Assembly: GCA_003194525.1 (NCBI GenBank)
Contig: NBIV01000174.1
Location: 62,001 to 126,000 of the forward strand
DNA from: Gracilariopsis chorda
Lineage: Eukaryota > Rhodophyta > Florideophyceae > Gracilariales > Gracilariaceae
DNA: 64,000 nt
Direction of reading: 5' to 3'
Below the pieces are notes generated by a model. It ran no database searches and was not told where the DNA came from. It worked only from the letters and a program-made list of their open reading frames with translations. Of the stretch, positions 63,641 through 64,000 are shown piece by piece. Positions within the stretch are counted from its first letter, which is position 1, and every line of letters starts with the position of its first letter. Position numbers and translations under genes: made by a program.

Positions 63641-64000
63641 TAAGCGCAATCTTGAATCCTCACATACGCTCGTAGTTTGAAACTGGTGCGTGTGCGAATG
63701 TACCTTACTTTTGGAGTATTCCTGCGTCGTTGAGGTAGACGAACCCTTTAGAACCCCACTGAACAGCAGAGGGAATGAGAGCTTTCGGTGAAGTCGTCTA
63801 TTGCTCTAGCGTGCGTCAATCCTTGTAATGTGGGATGCAAACAGCAAGTTAAGCAACCCAGTGTTATTGCAGTGATTTACCTTCAGAACGACGCATCCCG
63901 AAAGAGCTCCCCTTAAACGGCCAGACTACTGTACGTATCATCCTTTTATCGTTTCCATGCAATTCTTTGGTAGACTACTAGCCTCTTCAAATGGTTCCCG
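63641..64000. other. No gene recognised
   Basis: Last 360 bp of the window. 3' flank of the acyltransferase gene; no supported frame or RNA gene. Confidence 0.5.

Overview
The window reads as nuclear DNA of an intron-poor eukaryote. A red alga, probably a florideophyte of the Chondrus type, fits best. The reasons are long single-exon genes (one 1,900-residue protein has only one visible 89-nt GT-AG intron), closely packed gene islands beside large retrotransposon-rich stretches, TATA-box promoters, and protein types such as a family 92-like glycosyltransferase, a wax-synthase-type acyltransferase and an HSP90-ATPase/DUF3684-like giant. The organism is inferred; no rRNA or organelle marker is present to confirm it.

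Region 1-29 kb is a graveyard of mobile elements. From left to right it holds the N-terminal part of a Helitron Rep/helicase gene (minus strand, running off the left edge), tandem repeats, a Ty3/gypsy element with a chromodomain-like tail (element A, minus, 3.35-6.04 kb), a second chromodomain Ty3/gypsy element (element B, plus, about 6.04-14.3 kb) split by an 0.8-kb insertion, a zinc-finger coding relic, a markedly AT-rich Ty3/gypsy element (element C, plus, 16.1-20.2 kb), a nearly full-length Helitron (minus, 20.2-25.2 kb) abutting the 3' end of element C, a cluster of hairpin repeats (26.27-26.7 kb), and a broken gag-protease relic (element D, minus, 27.1-28.4 kb). Nearly all of these reading frames are broken by stop codons far more often than by indels.

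Region 30-64 kb is mostly single-copy genes. Two convergent paralogous genes for secreted Asp/Lys-rich, Cys-tailed proteins (30.6-31.75 kb plus, 33.6-35.1 kb minus) share a block of near-identical DNA. They are followed by a type II membrane glycosyltransferase (minus) and a C2-like/WW-domain protein (plus). A compact cluster then encodes a BAG6-like ubiquitin-like-domain protein (plus), the giant ATPase with a HELAH peptidase-like end (minus), a PRA1-family membrane protein (plus), protein farnesyltransferase beta subunit (minus), ethanolamine-phosphate cytidylyltransferase (plus) and an MBOAT wax-synthase-like acyltransferase (plus). Neighbours are convergent or divergent, with only 55 and 146 bp between two convergent stop pairs.

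Functionally the island touches proteostasis (BAG6-like, HSP90-like ATPase), prenylation and membrane traffic (farnesyltransferase beta, PRA1) and lipid synthesis (phosphatidylethanolamine branch, acyltransferase). Nothing in the sequence shows that these genes are co-regulated. The least explained structures are the four-unit 65-bp hairpin array at 26.27 kb, the 37-nt palindrome at 37.0 kb, the shared tract between the two secreted-protein genes, and the 22-C run five bases before the start codon of the WW-domain gene.
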